This document shows positions 1-8,255 of a stretch of DNA of 64,000 nucleotides, one piece after another. The stretch comes from Ureibacillus thermophilus. GTDB taxonomy: Bacteria > Bacillota > Bacilli > Bacillales_A > Planococcaceae. Within the stretch, counting starts at the first letter, position 1. The number at the start of each line of letters is the position of its first letter. A model generated the notes under the pieces. That model saw only the letters and a list, made by a program, of their open reading frames with translations, was not told the DNA's origin and made no database searches. A program made the position numbers and the translations under genes. Where the stretch lies: assembly GCF_042657185.1 (NCBI RefSeq), contig NZ_JBHSNN010000063.1; one strand, given 5' to 3'.

Positions 1-249
1 GCAGGGGTAATTCAATATATTGTATTAATGACTGGTCCAGCAGTGGACAATCCTCAAATGAAGGTAATGCTCTATATCATGCCGATTATGATTATTGGGT
101 TCGGTATGGTGTTACCGGCAGCATTATCATTATATTGGGTAGTCGGAAATATAATTTCAGTAGTTCAAAATCTATTTATTTATAAAAAACCTTGGGAAAA
201 GAAAGAAGAAAATGATAAACCTGCGACAACTGGAGGCTTGAAAAAGTGA
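1..249 (+). CDS. yidC2: YidC/Oxa1 membrane protein insertase, C-terminal part (window-truncated)
   Basis: The reading frame is open from the first base, so the gene starts before the window. The 82 visible residues contain a hydrophobic segment (MPIMIIGFGMVLPAALSLYW) and the short basic tail ending in a Lys-rich stretch, as in the last membrane helix and cytosolic tail of YidC2/SpoIIIJ. The family inserts proteins into the cytoplasmic membrane, and in Bacillus the SpoIIIJ copy also supports forespore gene expression. The stop overlaps the GTG start of jag (GTGA), the usual spoIIIJ-jag coupling. The identification rests on the tail sequence plus the jag neighbour; which paralogue it is follows from this position. 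Confidence 0.9.
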   Translation, partial: AGVIQYIVLMTGPAVDNPQMKVMLYIMPIMIIGFGMVLPAALSLYWVVGNIISVVQNLFIYKKPWEKKEENDKPATTGGLKK

Positions 250-1010
250 AACAAATTACGCAAACTGGCGCAACGAAGGAAGAAGCGATTTTCTTAGCGT
301 TACAAAAGCTCGGCGTAACACGTGATCAAGTGGAAATTGAAGTATTGCAAGAAGCAAAAAAGGGATTTTTAGGATTTGGTGCCCGTCCGGCGGAAATTCG
401 TGTCACTGTGATGGAACCGAAAGAAGAAACAAAAGCACAAGAAGAAGTGGCTTTGGAAGAAAAAGAAGAACGAGCAACAGTTGTTGAAGCAGTTGAAGAA
501 AACAAAGCCGTGATAGAAAATGCAGAACTATCCAATGATGAACCCAAAGAAGATTATTTAGATCCAATCGAAAGTGCTAAACAATATTTAACGGACATTG
601 CAAAAACAATGGGGATTCATGACTTGAAAATCGAAACAGAAACAGAAGGAAAAACGATTCTTTTTAATTTGGAAAGCGAAAAAGCGGCGCTCCTCATCGG
701 AAAACATGGCAGCAATTTAAATGCATTGCAGCAATTAACCCAATTAGTGGTAAGCAAAAATGCCAAAACCTATGTAACCGTGAGATTGGATATAGAAAAT
801 TATCGCGAACGGCGTCAAATAGCATTAGAAAAATTAGCTGAGAAAATGGCGGATAGAGCGATTCGAACAGGCAAAAAAGTTTCATTAGAGCCAATGCCTT
901 CGTACGAAAGAAAAATTATTCATAACGCTTTAGCCAATCGGTTAGATGTAGAAACGTATTCAGAAGGGATAGAGCCGAACCGCCATTTAGTCATTGAACC
1001 AGTGAAATAA
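246..1010 (+). CDS. jag: Jag/KhpB RNA-binding protein (Jag_N, KH, R3H)
   Basis: A 254-residue RNA-binding protein, translationally coupled to yidC2 through a GTGA overlap. Residues 1-50 are the Jag_N domain with the conserved KKGFLGFG motif. A Glu/Lys-rich linker follows (about 55-110), then a KH domain around 115-185 with the GKHGSN loop, then a C-terminal R3H domain (about 190-252). In Firmicutes Jag/KhpB pairs with KhpA and influences cell elongation and division through RNA binding. The acidic linker is longer and more charged than in many homologues. A strong intrinsic terminator follows directly, so yidC2-jag closes an operon that probably starts at rpmH-rnpA upstream. Confidence 0.95.
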   Translation: MKQITQTGATKEEAIFLALQKLGVTRDQVEIEVLQEAKKGFLGFGARPAEIRVTVMEPKEETKAQEEVALEEKEERATVVEAVEENKAVIENAELSNDEPKEDYLDPIESAKQYLTDIAKTMGIHDLKIETETEGKTILFNLESEKAALLIGKHGSNLNALQQLTQLVVSKNAKTYVTVRLDIENYRERRQIALEKLAEKMADRAIRTGKKVSLEPMPSYERKIIHNALANRLDVETYSEGIEPNRHLVIEPVK

Positions 1011-1020
1011 TAATTTTTGG

Positions 1021-1052
1021 GATCTATCGGAAAAGATAGATCTCTTTTTTTA
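1021..1052 (+). terminator. Rho-independent terminator of yidC2-jag
   Basis: GATCTATC (1021-1028) pairs perfectly with GATAGATC (1035-1042) around a 6-base loop and is followed by a T-rich run. It lies 10 bp after the jag stop. Confidence 0.9.
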
Positions 1053-1075
1053 TGTTCAAACGATCTAATTTTTAA

Positions 1076-1177
1076 ATATCCACATGTGGATAATGTACTA
1101 TACTTTCGATTTAATGTAATTTGTGTTAATCTATTTTGTTAGTGAGAAAGTTCGGTGAGTTGTCCACAAGTGGATAA
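1076..1177. promoter_or_regulatory. DnaA-box cluster upstream of mnmE
   Basis: A perfect DnaA box (TGTGGATAA, 1085-1093, reverse of TTATCCACA) lies back to back with ATATCCACA (1076-1084, one mismatch). A second pair, TTGTCCACA (1160-1168, one mismatch) and AGTGGATAA (1169-1177, one mismatch), lies just before the mnmE Shine-Dalgarno. In B. subtilis the thdF/mnmE intergenic region is one of the known DnaA-box clusters outside oriC, so the location matches established biology. Function here is inferred. Confidence 0.75.
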
Positions 1178-1194
1178 TTAAAGGAGTGAAAGAT

Positions 1195-2580
1195 TTGGAA
1201 ACAGATACAATTGCAGCGATATCCACACCGATGGGCGAAGGAGCCATTGCCATTGTTCGCTTGAGCGGGGATGAAGCCATTCAAATTGTGGATAAACTAT
1301 TCAAATCGCCAAATAATAAAAAATTGCAAGACCAGCCAACCCATACAATTCATTACGGCCATTTAATTGATCCGAAAACGGGAAAAATAGTAGAAGAAGT
1401 CATGGTATCAGTTATGAGGGCGCCAAAAACATTTACTCGAGAGGATATTGTTGAAATCAACTGCCATGGAGGTATTGTATCTGTCAATCGAGTGTTGAAT
1501 TTAGTATTAAGAAATGGTGCAAGATTAGCTGAACCTGGAGAATTCACAAAACGCGCTTTCTTAAATGGACGGATTGATTTGTCGCAAGCTGAAGCCGTCA
1601 TGGATTTAATTCGTGCGAAAACGGACCGCGCAATGAATATTGCGCTTAACCAAATGGAAGGAAGACTTTCAAAGTTAATTAAAGAGTTGCGCCAAGCCTT
1701 GATTGAAACACTGGCCCATGTGGAAGTAAATATCGATTATCCGGAGTACGATGATGTAGAAGAAATAACCATTCCAATGCTGCTTGAAAAGTGCACATGG
1801 GTGAGGGAGGAAATAAAAAAATTACTTCAAACGTCCAGCCAAGGAAAAATACTGCGTGAAGGACTGTCAACGGTGATTTTGGGAAGACCAAATGTGGGGA
1901 AATCATCGTTATTAAACACATTGGTGCAGGAAAATAAAGCAATTGTCACAGATATAGCGGGTACAACTCGTGATATTATAGAAGAGTATGTCAATATTCG
2001 AGGAGTTCCTTTGCGTTTAGTGGATACGGCTGGCATCCGTGAAACGGAAGATATCGTTGAACGGATAGGGGTAGAGAGATCACGCCAAGTGTTAAAAGAA
2101 GCAGACTTGATTTTGCTCGTATTAAACGGGGCAGAACCTTTGACAGAAGAAGATGAACGATTGTTTGAAACCATTCAAAATATGAATTTCATCGTTGTGG
2201 TGAATAAAACAGATTTACCACAAAAAATCGATTTAAATAAAGTGAAGGACCTTGCAAACGGAAGAAAAATTGTGACGACTTCTTTATTGAAAGAAGAAGG
2301 CGTAGAGGAGTTGGAAGAAGCGATTGCTGAACTATTCTTTGAAGGGCAAATCGAACCGGATGATTTAACGTATGTTTCCAATGCGCGTCATATTTCCGTA
2401 TTGCAGCAGGCTTTGGATGCGATTGAAGATGCAATCGAATCAGCAGAAGCCGGGGTGCCTGTCGATATTGTTCAAATTGACATAACAAGAACGTGGGAAT
2501 TGCTTGGTGAAATCATCGGCGACACAGTGCACGAAAGTTTGATTGATCAATTGTTCTCGCAATTCTGTTTAGGAAAATAA
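1195..2580 (+). CDS. mnmE: tRNA modification GTPase MnmE (TrmE/ThdF)
   Basis: MnmE works with MnmG to install the cmnm5 group on the wobble uridine of certain tRNAs. The N-terminal folate-binding domain starts with DTIAAISTPMGEGA. A helical domain encloses a G domain at about 220-385 with the P-loop GRPNVGKSS, GTTRD (G2), DTAG (G3) and NKTD (G4). The C-terminus FCLGK carries the catalytic Cys of the C-x-G-K motif. The frame is open from a GTG at 1186, but that codon abuts the AAAGGAG ribosome site. The TTG at 1195 has about 8 bp spacing and matches the family N-terminus, giving 461 residues. mnmG follows 37 bp downstream. Confidence 0.95.
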   Translation: METDTIAAISTPMGEGAIAIVRLSGDEAIQIVDKLFKSPNNKKLQDQPTHTIHYGHLIDPKTGKIVEEVMVSVMRAPKTFTREDIVEINCHGGIVSVNRVLNLVLRNGARLAEPGEFTKRAFLNGRIDLSQAEAVMDLIRAKTDRAMNIALNQMEGRLSKLIKELRQALIETLAHVEVNIDYPEYDDVEEITIPMLLEKCTWVREEIKKLLQTSSQGKILREGLSTVILGRPNVGKSSLLNTLVQENKAIVTDIAGTTRDIIEEYVNIRGVPLRLVDTAGIRETEDIVERIGVERSRQVLKEADLILLVLNGAEPLTEEDERLFETIQNMNFIVVVNKTDLPQKIDLNKVKDLANGRKIVTTSLLKEEGVEELEEAIAELFFEGQIEPDDLTYVSNARHISVLQQALDAIEDAIESAEAGVPVDIVQIDITRTWELLGEIIGDTVHESLIDQLFSQFCLGK

Positions 2581-2617
2581 ATGGAAACTTACAAATAGAA
2601 GGGAAGATTTTTTCGGC

Positions 2618-4510
2618 ATGACAAATTATGAAGCTGGAATGTATGATGTCATTGTAGTCGGTGCAGGTCATGCTGGCGTTGAAGCAGCCCATGCCGCTGC
2701 AAAATTAGGGGCAAAAACCCTAATGCTAACAATCAGCTTAGAAAATATCGCTTTTATGCCTTGCAACCCATCCATTGGAGGTCCTGCAAAAGGCATTGTT
2801 GTTCGTGAAATTGACGCATTGGGTGGATTAATGGCAAAAGTCATTGATAGAACCCACATTCAAATGAGGATGTTAAACACAGGAAAAGGACCGGCCGTTC
2901 GGGCGTTGAGAGCTCAAGCAGATAAAGTATTATATCAGCGGGAAATGAAACGAATCCTGGAACAACAGGAAAATCTCCAAATTCAGCAAGCATTAGTAGA
3001 AGAATTGATTATAGAAGATGGAGAAGTAAAAGGGGTCGTTACAAGAACAGGCGGAGTTTTCCGAGCAAAAGCGGTCATTTTAACAACCGGTACGTATTTG
3101 CGCGGTGAAATTATTATCGGCGATATTAAATATTCAAGCGGACCTAACAATATGCAGCCTTCCATCAAGCTTGCTGACCAATTGAAAGAATTAGGTTTTG
3201 ATATTGTCCGTTTTAAAACGGGAACACCTCCTCGTTTAAATGGTAGAACTGTCGACTATAGTAAAATGGAAATCCAACCTGGAGACGACGTGCCAAGAGC
3301 ATTCAGTTATGAAACGACGGAATATATTATGGACCAAATTCCATGTTGGTTAACATATACATCACCGGAAACTCACCAAATTATCAACAGCAATTTAGAT
3401 AAAGCGCCAATGTTTACGGGTCTTATTACAGGGCCTGGTCCAAGATATTGTCCTTCCATTGAAACGAAAGTCGTTCGTTTTAACGATAAACCTCGCCACC
3501 AAATTTTTATTGAACCAGAAGGGCGAGAAACGGATGAAGTTTACGTGCAAGGATTGTCAACGAGCATGCCGGAAGATATTCAATTAAAAATGATTGCTTC
3601 CATTCCTGGTTTGGAAAATGCTCAAATGATGCGCCCTGGATATGCAATTGAGTATGATGCGATTGTCCCTACTCAATTGTGGCCAACCCTTGAAACAAAA
3701 CGAATTAAAAATCTTTATACAGCGGGTCAAATCAATGGTACAAGCGGTTATGAAGAAGCGGCTGGCCAAGGGATTATTGCAGGCTTAAATGCAGCATTAA
3801 AAATTCTAGGAAAAGAAGAGGTTATTTTAAAACGCTCAGAAGCTTATATCGGCGTATTAATCGATGATTTAGTGACAAAAGGTACGAATGAACCTTATCG
3901 TTTATTGACATCCCGAGCAGAATACCGCTTGCTTCTTCGCCATGACAATGCAGACTTGCGTTTAACAGAGATTGGTTATAAAGTAGGTTTAATTTCAGAA
4001 GAACGTTATCAAAGATTCTTGAAAAAGAAAGAACAAATCGAAAATGAAATGGCGCGTCTCCGTGAAGTGATCATCAAGCCAAACGAAAAAACGCAGGAAG
4101 TGATTCGTTCAGTTGGAGGGTCTGAACTAAAAGATGGAATTCGTGCGGCGGACTTGTTGAAACGTCCTGAAATGAATTACGACATAGTGGCATCACTGAC
4201 TCCGCCGGAAGAAGAATTAAGTGAAGAAGTAAAAGAGCAAGTGGAAATCCAAATCAAATATGAAGGCTATATCCAAAAGGCATTGCAGCAAGTAGAAAGA
4301 CTTCATAAATTAGAAAGCAAAAAAATACCTGAAGATATTGATTATGATGATGTGCCGAACTTAGCATCGGAAGCCCGCGAAAAATTAAAAGAAGTGCGTC
4401 CATTAACAATTGCTCAAGCATCGCGCATTTCCGGAGTCAATCCAGCCGATATTTCCATTTTGCTTGTATACATTGAACAAGGGAAAATTAAAAGGATCAG
4501 TAATTCATAA
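2618..4510 (+). CDS. mnmG: tRNA uridine-5-carboxymethylaminomethyl(34) synthesis enzyme MnmG (GidA)
   Basis: A 630-residue FAD-dependent partner of MnmE. The dinucleotide-binding motif VVGAGHAGVEAA is at residues 12-23. The GidA signature GPRYCPSIETK lies near residue 275, and CNPSIGGPAKG near residue 50 contains the conserved Cys. The start at 2618 puts eight residues before YDVIVVG, as in other Bacillus proteins; the Shine-Dalgarno (GAAGGGA) is slightly distant. The gene closes the mnmE-mnmG pair and is followed by a strong hairpin. Confidence 0.97.
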   Translation: MTNYEAGMYDVIVVGAGHAGVEAAHAAAKLGAKTLMLTISLENIAFMPCNPSIGGPAKGIVVREIDALGGLMAKVIDRTHIQMRMLNTGKGPAVRALRAQADKVLYQREMKRILEQQENLQIQQALVEELIIEDGEVKGVVTRTGGVFRAKAVILTTGTYLRGEIIIGDIKYSSGPNNMQPSIKLADQLKELGFDIVRFKTGTPPRLNGRTVDYSKMEIQPGDDVPRAFSYETTEYIMDQIPCWLTYTSPETHQIINSNLDKAPMFTGLITGPGPRYCPSIETKVVRFNDKPRHQIFIEPEGRETDEVYVQGLSTSMPEDIQLKMIASIPGLENAQMMRPGYAIEYDAIVPTQLWPTLETKRIKNLYTAGQINGTSGYEEAAGQGIIAGLNAALKILGKEEVILKRSEAYIGVLIDDLVTKGTNEPYRLLTSRAEYRLLLRHDNADLRLTEIGYKVGLISEERYQRFLKKKEQIENEMARLREVIIKPNEKTQEVIRSVGGSELKDGIRAADLLKRPEMNYDIVASLTPPEEELSEEVKEQVEIQIKYEGYIQKALQQVERLHKLESKKIPEDIDYDDVPNLASEAREKLKEVRPLTIAQASRISGVNPADISILLVYIEQGKIKRISNS

Positions 4511-4513
4511 CAA

Positions 4514-4552
4514 AATAAGCGTTCGAGCTTCTTTTCTCGAACGCTTATTTGT
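4514..4552 (+). terminator. Hairpin terminator after mnmG
   Basis: A 14-bp perfect stem, AATAAGCGTTCGAG (4514-4527) with CTCGAACGCTTATT (4536-4549), begins 4 bp after the mnmG stop. The T-tract is short, so termination may be partial and allow read-through into rsmG. Confidence 0.75.
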
Positions 4553-4585
4553 ATATAAAACACTTCGAATGAAAAGGAGTAAAAA

Positions 4586-5302
4586 ATGAACGAGCAACTT
4601 TTTATCCAAAGCTTAAAAAACAATGGAATTGAGTTGAACGAAACGCAGATTGAACAATTTCGAAAATACTTTGAAATTCTTGTTGAATGGAACGAAAAAA
4701 TGAATTTAACGGCGATTACGGATTTTGAAGGGGTATATTTAAAACATTTTTACGATTCTATCAGTGCAGCCATTTATTTTGATTTTACAAAAGTGAAAAC
4801 CCTTTGTGATGTTGGTGCTGGGGCTGGTTTTCCAAGCATTCCTTTAAAAATATGCTTCCCTCATTTACAGGTTACCATCGTGGATTCATTAAATAAACGT
4901 ATTACCTTTTTAAATCATTTAAGCGAACAATTAAACTTAACAAACTGCCGCTTTGTTCATGCAAGAGCGGAAGAATTCGGACAAAATCCTGCGTATCGTG
5001 AACAATTTGACATTGTCACAGCAAGAGCTGTAGCACGTTTAAATGTGCTTGCGGAACTATGCATTCCTTTAGCAAAAATAGGAGGACAGTTTCTTGCATT
5101 AAAAGCGGCTGCAGCCGATGAAGAATATAAAGAAGCTAAAAAAGCAATTCAAGTGCTCGGAGCGTCATTAAAAGAAAAATTTGATTATCACTTGCCGATT
5201 GAAAATAGTGAACGGACTATTTTTGTATTTAATAAAATCAAAAATACGCCGAAAAAATATCCGAGAAAACCTGGTGTGCCAAACAAATCGCCAATAAAAT
5301 AG
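4586..5302 (+). CDS. rsmG: 16S rRNA (guanine527-N7)-methyltransferase RsmG (GidB)
   Basis: A 238-residue SAM-dependent methyltransferase of the GidB family that modifies G527 of 16S rRNA. The SAM-binding loop is DVGAGAGFPSIPLKI (about residues 73-87), and a second motif ITARAVA lies near 150. AAAAGGAG precedes the ATG at good spacing. The basic C-terminus (KYPRKPGVPNKSP) is typical of the family. It sits between mnmG and noc as in B. subtilis. Confidence 0.96.
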   Translation: MNEQLFIQSLKNNGIELNETQIEQFRKYFEILVEWNEKMNLTAITDFEGVYLKHFYDSISAAIYFDFTKVKTLCDVGAGAGFPSIPLKICFPHLQVTIVDSLNKRITFLNHLSEQLNLTNCRFVHARAEEFGQNPAYREQFDIVTARAVARLNVLAELCIPLAKIGGQFLALKAAAADEEYKEAKKAIQVLGASLKEKFDYHLPIENSERTIFVFNKIKNTPKKYPRKPGVPNKSPIK

Positions 5303-5322
5303 AAATGCGATGTTTTATGCTG

Positions 5323-5338
5323 CGTTCCACGTGAAACT
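5323..5338. promoter_or_regulatory. parS-like site upstream of noc (degenerate)
   Basis: The 16-mer CGTTCCACGTGAAACT matches the Bacillus parS consensus TGTTTCACGTGAAACA at 13 of 16 positions and keeps the CACGTG core and the GTGAAAC half-site. It lies between rsmG and noc. ParB binding is inferred and may be weaker than at the perfect site inside parB. Confidence 0.5.
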
Positions 5339-5480
5339 ATAAATATAAAAATTTTGCAAATCATAAAATATTATATTATCGATTTAATAGATTTTACTTC
5401 TATTACACTCTGTACAATTCATATAGAATATTAAATAATAAAATATAGCGCAGATAGTTTCCAAAAGGTGGTGCCAATGA

Positions 5481-6347
5481 ATGAAAAGTCCTTTTTCACG
5501 ATTTTTTGGGGGCGGGGAAAAACTAGCTTCTGAAAAAAAAAGTGAAATTGAATTGGAAGATAAAGTAGTCAAAATTCCGATTGATCAAATCGTACCGAAC
5601 CGATACCAGCCACGCACTATTTTTGATGAAGAAAAAATAGAAGAATTATCGAGAACGATTCATACACATGGTGTTATTCAGCCCATCGTTGTTCGGCGTT
5701 TAGAAGATAACCGATATGAAATTATTGCAGGAGAAAGACGCTATCGTGCGATCAAAAAATTAAATTGGACGGAAGTTCCTGCCATTGTCCGGGATTTGAA
5801 CGATAAAGAAACAGCTTCCATTGCCTTAATTGAAAATTTGCAGCGGGAAGAATTGACAGCCATTGAAGAAGCACTAGCTTATCAGCAATTAATTGAACTT
5901 CATCACTTAACCCAAGAAGCGCTAGCTCAACGCCTAGGAAAAGGGCAGTCCACCATTGCAAATAAATTAAGATTATTAAAACTGCCAAAGTATGTGCAAG
6001 ATGCCATATTGAAGCGGGAAATTACTGAGCGGCATGCAAGAGCTTTAATTAGTGTGAAAGAAGAAGAATTGCAAAATCAATTGGTTGATTTAATTAAAGA
6101 AAATGATTGGAACGTTCGCCAACTTGAAGAGTATATACAACAATTAAACAAATCTGATGAAAAAGAGGAAGAGAAAAAGACAAAACCGAAGCGAAAAGCG
6201 ATCAGCAAAGACATCCGCATTGCATTAAATACTATCAAACAATCATTATCAATGGTGTCAAAAAGCGGTATTCGTATAAAAACGGAAGAAGAAGATACAG
6301 ATGATTATTATCAAATCATTGTGAAAATACCTAAGAAAAAATCTTGA
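5481..6347 (+). CDS. noc: Nucleoid occlusion protein Noc (ParB paralogue)
   Basis: A 288-residue ParB-family DNA-binding CTPase that prevents Z-ring assembly over the nucleoid. The N-terminus MKSPFSRFFGGGEK is the short amphipathic, membrane-targeting helix that distinguishes Noc from ParB. The NTP-binding segment has the motif GERRYRA (about 92-98). The helix-turn-helix follows (TQEALAQRLGKGQSTIANKLRLL, about 142-164), then a Lys-rich linker and C-terminal dimerization region. AAGGTGGTG precedes the start. The gene lies between rsmG and parA, flanked on both sides by degenerate parS-like sites. Confidence 0.95.
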   Translation: MKSPFSRFFGGGEKLASEKKSEIELEDKVVKIPIDQIVPNRYQPRTIFDEEKIEELSRTIHTHGVIQPIVVRRLEDNRYEIIAGERRYRAIKKLNWTEVPAIVRDLNDKETASIALIENLQREELTAIEEALAYQQLIELHHLTQEALAQRLGKGQSTIANKLRLLKLPKYVQDAILKREITERHARALISVKEEELQNQLVDLIKENDWNVRQLEEYIQQLNKSDEKEEEKKTKPKRKAISKDIRIALNTIKQSLSMVSKSGIRIKTEEEDTDDYYQIIVKIPKKKS

Positions 6348-6348
6348 T

Positions 6349-6364
6349 TGTTCCATGTGAAACG
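6349..6364. promoter_or_regulatory. parS-like site between noc and parA (degenerate)
   Basis: TGTTCCATGTGAAACG matches parS at 13 of 16 positions; the core is CATGTG instead of CACGTG. It directly follows the noc stop codon. It is the second of two degenerate sites flanking noc and would be a weaker ParB target if it functions. Confidence 0.4.
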
Positions 6365-6529
6365 ATAGGTCGTCTCTAAAAAATAAGAGACGGCCAATTT
6401 TTCTATATTTTTTGAAAAAATTATAAGTATTAGAGAATACAACTTGAATATAAATTTGATAGAATGAAAGAGATAAATAAAAGACAATCAATTCAACATT
6501 TTGATAAAGATGAAAGCAGGTGCACAAAA

Positions 6530-7291
6530 TTGGGAAGAATTATAGCAATCGCCAATCAAAAAGGCGGTGTTGGCAAAACAACAACATCTGTGAATTTGAG
6601 CGCTTGCCTTGCTTATTTAGGAAAAAAAGTATTGCTAATTGACATCGATCCTCAAGGAAATACAACCAGCGGAGTCGGCATTAATAAAGGTGAAACATCA
6701 AGCTGTATTTATGATGTACTGATTGATGATGAAGATGTAAAAAACGTGATAAAACAAACGAAAGTGGAAAATTTATACGTCATACCAGCTACCATTTCCT
6801 TAGCCGGTGCAGAAATCGAATTAGTTTCCACAATTTCCAGGGAAGTGCGTTTAAAACACGCATTGGAAGAGATTAAAGATGATTATGAATACATCATTAT
6901 AGATTGTCCACCATCATTAGGCTTGTTAACAATCAATGCTTTAACAGCTTCCGATTCAGTCATAATTCCCGTTCAATGTGAATATTACGCCTTAGAGGGT
7001 CTTAGTCAATTATTATCTACGGTAAGATTAGTCCAAAAACATTTGAATCCGACATTAACAATTGACGGCGTATTGTTGACAATGTTAGATGCTCGTACAA
7101 ATTTGGGGCTCCAAGTCATTGAAGAGGTAAAAAAATATTTCCAAGATAAAGTGTATAAAACTATTATTCCTCGGAATGTGCGTTTAAGCGAAGCCCCCAG
7201 TCATGGAGAACCAATTATCATCTATGATCCGAAATCACGTGGCGCTGAAGTGTATTTAGAGTTGGCAAGGGAAGTGATTAAAAATGGCTAA
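6530..7291 (+). CDS. parA: Chromosome-partitioning ATPase ParA (Soj)
   Basis: A deviant Walker ATPase that works with ParB/parS in origin segregation and, in B. subtilis, regulates DnaA. The Walker A motif is KGGVGKTT (residues 10-17); DIDPQGN and IIDCPPSLG are the other nucleotide-contact motifs. The frame is open from 6464, but the TTG at 6530 gives MGRIIAIANQKGG, exactly the family N-terminus and 253 residues, the B. subtilis Soj length, with an AGCAGG ribosome site about 9 bp upstream. The 3' end overlaps parB by 8 bp, so the two are co-translated. Confidence 0.96.
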   Translation: MGRIIAIANQKGGVGKTTTSVNLSACLAYLGKKVLLIDIDPQGNTTSGVGINKGETSSCIYDVLIDDEDVKNVIKQTKVENLYVIPATISLAGAEIELVSTISREVRLKHALEEIKDDYEYIIIDCPPSLGLLTINALTASDSVIIPVQCEYYALEGLSQLLSTVRLVQKHLNPTLTIDGVLLTMLDARTNLGLQVIEEVKKYFQDKVYKTIIPRNVRLSEAPSHGEPIIIYDPKSRGAEVYLELAREVIKNG

Positions 7292-8147
7292 AGGCTTAGG
7301 AAAAGGGATTGGAGCTCTATTTCCTTCTGAAACGTTGGAATCTATTCAAAAAGAAGAACACGTTGAGAAAATTCCATTGCAAAAACTAGTAGCAAATCCG
7401 TTTCAACCACGCAAGAAATTTGATGATGAAGCGATTGAGGAATTGGCTCAATCGATTAGGGAGCATGGCATTATTCAACCAATTGTCGTACGGAAAAAAG
7501 GAAAGAAATATGAAATTGTTGTAGGTGAGCGCAGATATAGAGCAGCTAAACTAGCAAATTTACAAGAAATTCCCGCAATCATTAAAGAGATGACAGAAGA
7601 GCAGATGATGGAACTAGCAATCTTAGAAAATTTACAAAGAGAAGACTTAACGCCGATTGAAGAGGCAGAAGCCTACCAAAATCTAATTGAAAAATTAAAT
7701 TTTACCCAAGATGATTTAGCTAAACGATTAGGGAAAAGCCGTCCTCATATCACTAACATGATCCGGTTACTGCAATTGCCGGAAGAAGTGCGGCAAATGG
7801 TAAATGAGGGACAGCTTTCCATGGGGCATGGAAGAGCTTTGCTCGGTTTAAAAAATAAAAGAAAAATAATTGAAGTTGCAAAAAGAACGGTTAGTCAATC
7901 CTTGAATGTCCGCCAGTTGGAGGCATTAATTAAACAATTAAACGAAAATGTTTCACGTGAAACAAAAAAAACGCAGAAAAAAGATATTTTTGTACAAGCA
8001 ACAGAATCACAATTAAGAGAATTATTTGGAACAAATGTTCAAATAAAGAAAACAAAAAATAAAGGAAAAATTGAGATTGAATTTTATTCAGAAGATGACT
8101 TGGAACGCATTTTGGAAATTTTAAAGTTAGATCATGAAGAATTGTAG
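7284..8147 (+). CDS. parB: Chromosome-partitioning protein ParB (Spo0J)
   Basis: A 287-residue CTP-dependent DNA clamp that loads at parS and spreads. The N-terminal KGLGKGIGALF box is the ParA-interaction segment. The CTP-binding motif GERRYRA is at about 82-88. The helix-turn-helix (TQDDLAKRLGKSRPHITNMIRLL) lies near 135-157, and a C-terminal dimer domain follows. A perfect parS lies inside the coding sequence. The gene overlaps parA and is followed by a strong terminator. Confidence 0.97.
   Translation: MAKGLGKGIGALFPSETLESIQKEEHVEKIPLQKLVANPFQPRKKFDDEAIEELAQSIREHGIIQPIVVRKKGKKYEIVVGERRYRAAKLANLQEIPAIIKEMTEEQMMELAILENLQREDLTPIEEAEAYQNLIEKLNFTQDDLAKRLGKSRPHITNMIRLLQLPEEVRQMVNEGQLSMGHGRALLGLKNKRKIIEVAKRTVSQSLNVRQLEALIKQLNENVSRETKKTQKKDIFVQATESQLRELFGTNVQIKKTKNKGKIEIEFYSEDDLERILEILKLDHEEL
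7949..7964. promoter_or_regulatory. parS: Perfect parS site inside parB
   Basis: TGTTTCACGTGAAACA is the exact 16-bp palindromic Bacillus parS consensus, located within the parB reading frame (encoding NVSRETK). B. subtilis also has a parS inside spo0J, so this is a conserved origin-proximal centromere site. Confidence 0.97.
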
Positions 8148-8160
8148 AAATACGGAATCA

Positions 8161-8204
8161 AACATCATTTTAGGAATGTTTCCTAACCTAAAATGATGTT
8201 TTTT
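8161..8204 (+). terminator. Terminator of the parAB operon
   Basis: AACATCATTTTAGG (8161-8174) pairs perfectly with CCTAAAATGATGTT (8187-8200), followed by a run of T. It lies 13 bp after the parB stop. Confidence 0.92.
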
Positions 8205-8255
8205 GCTGAAATAGAAGTTTACTCCACATTTATTTAGAAGAAAGAGGACATTTAC

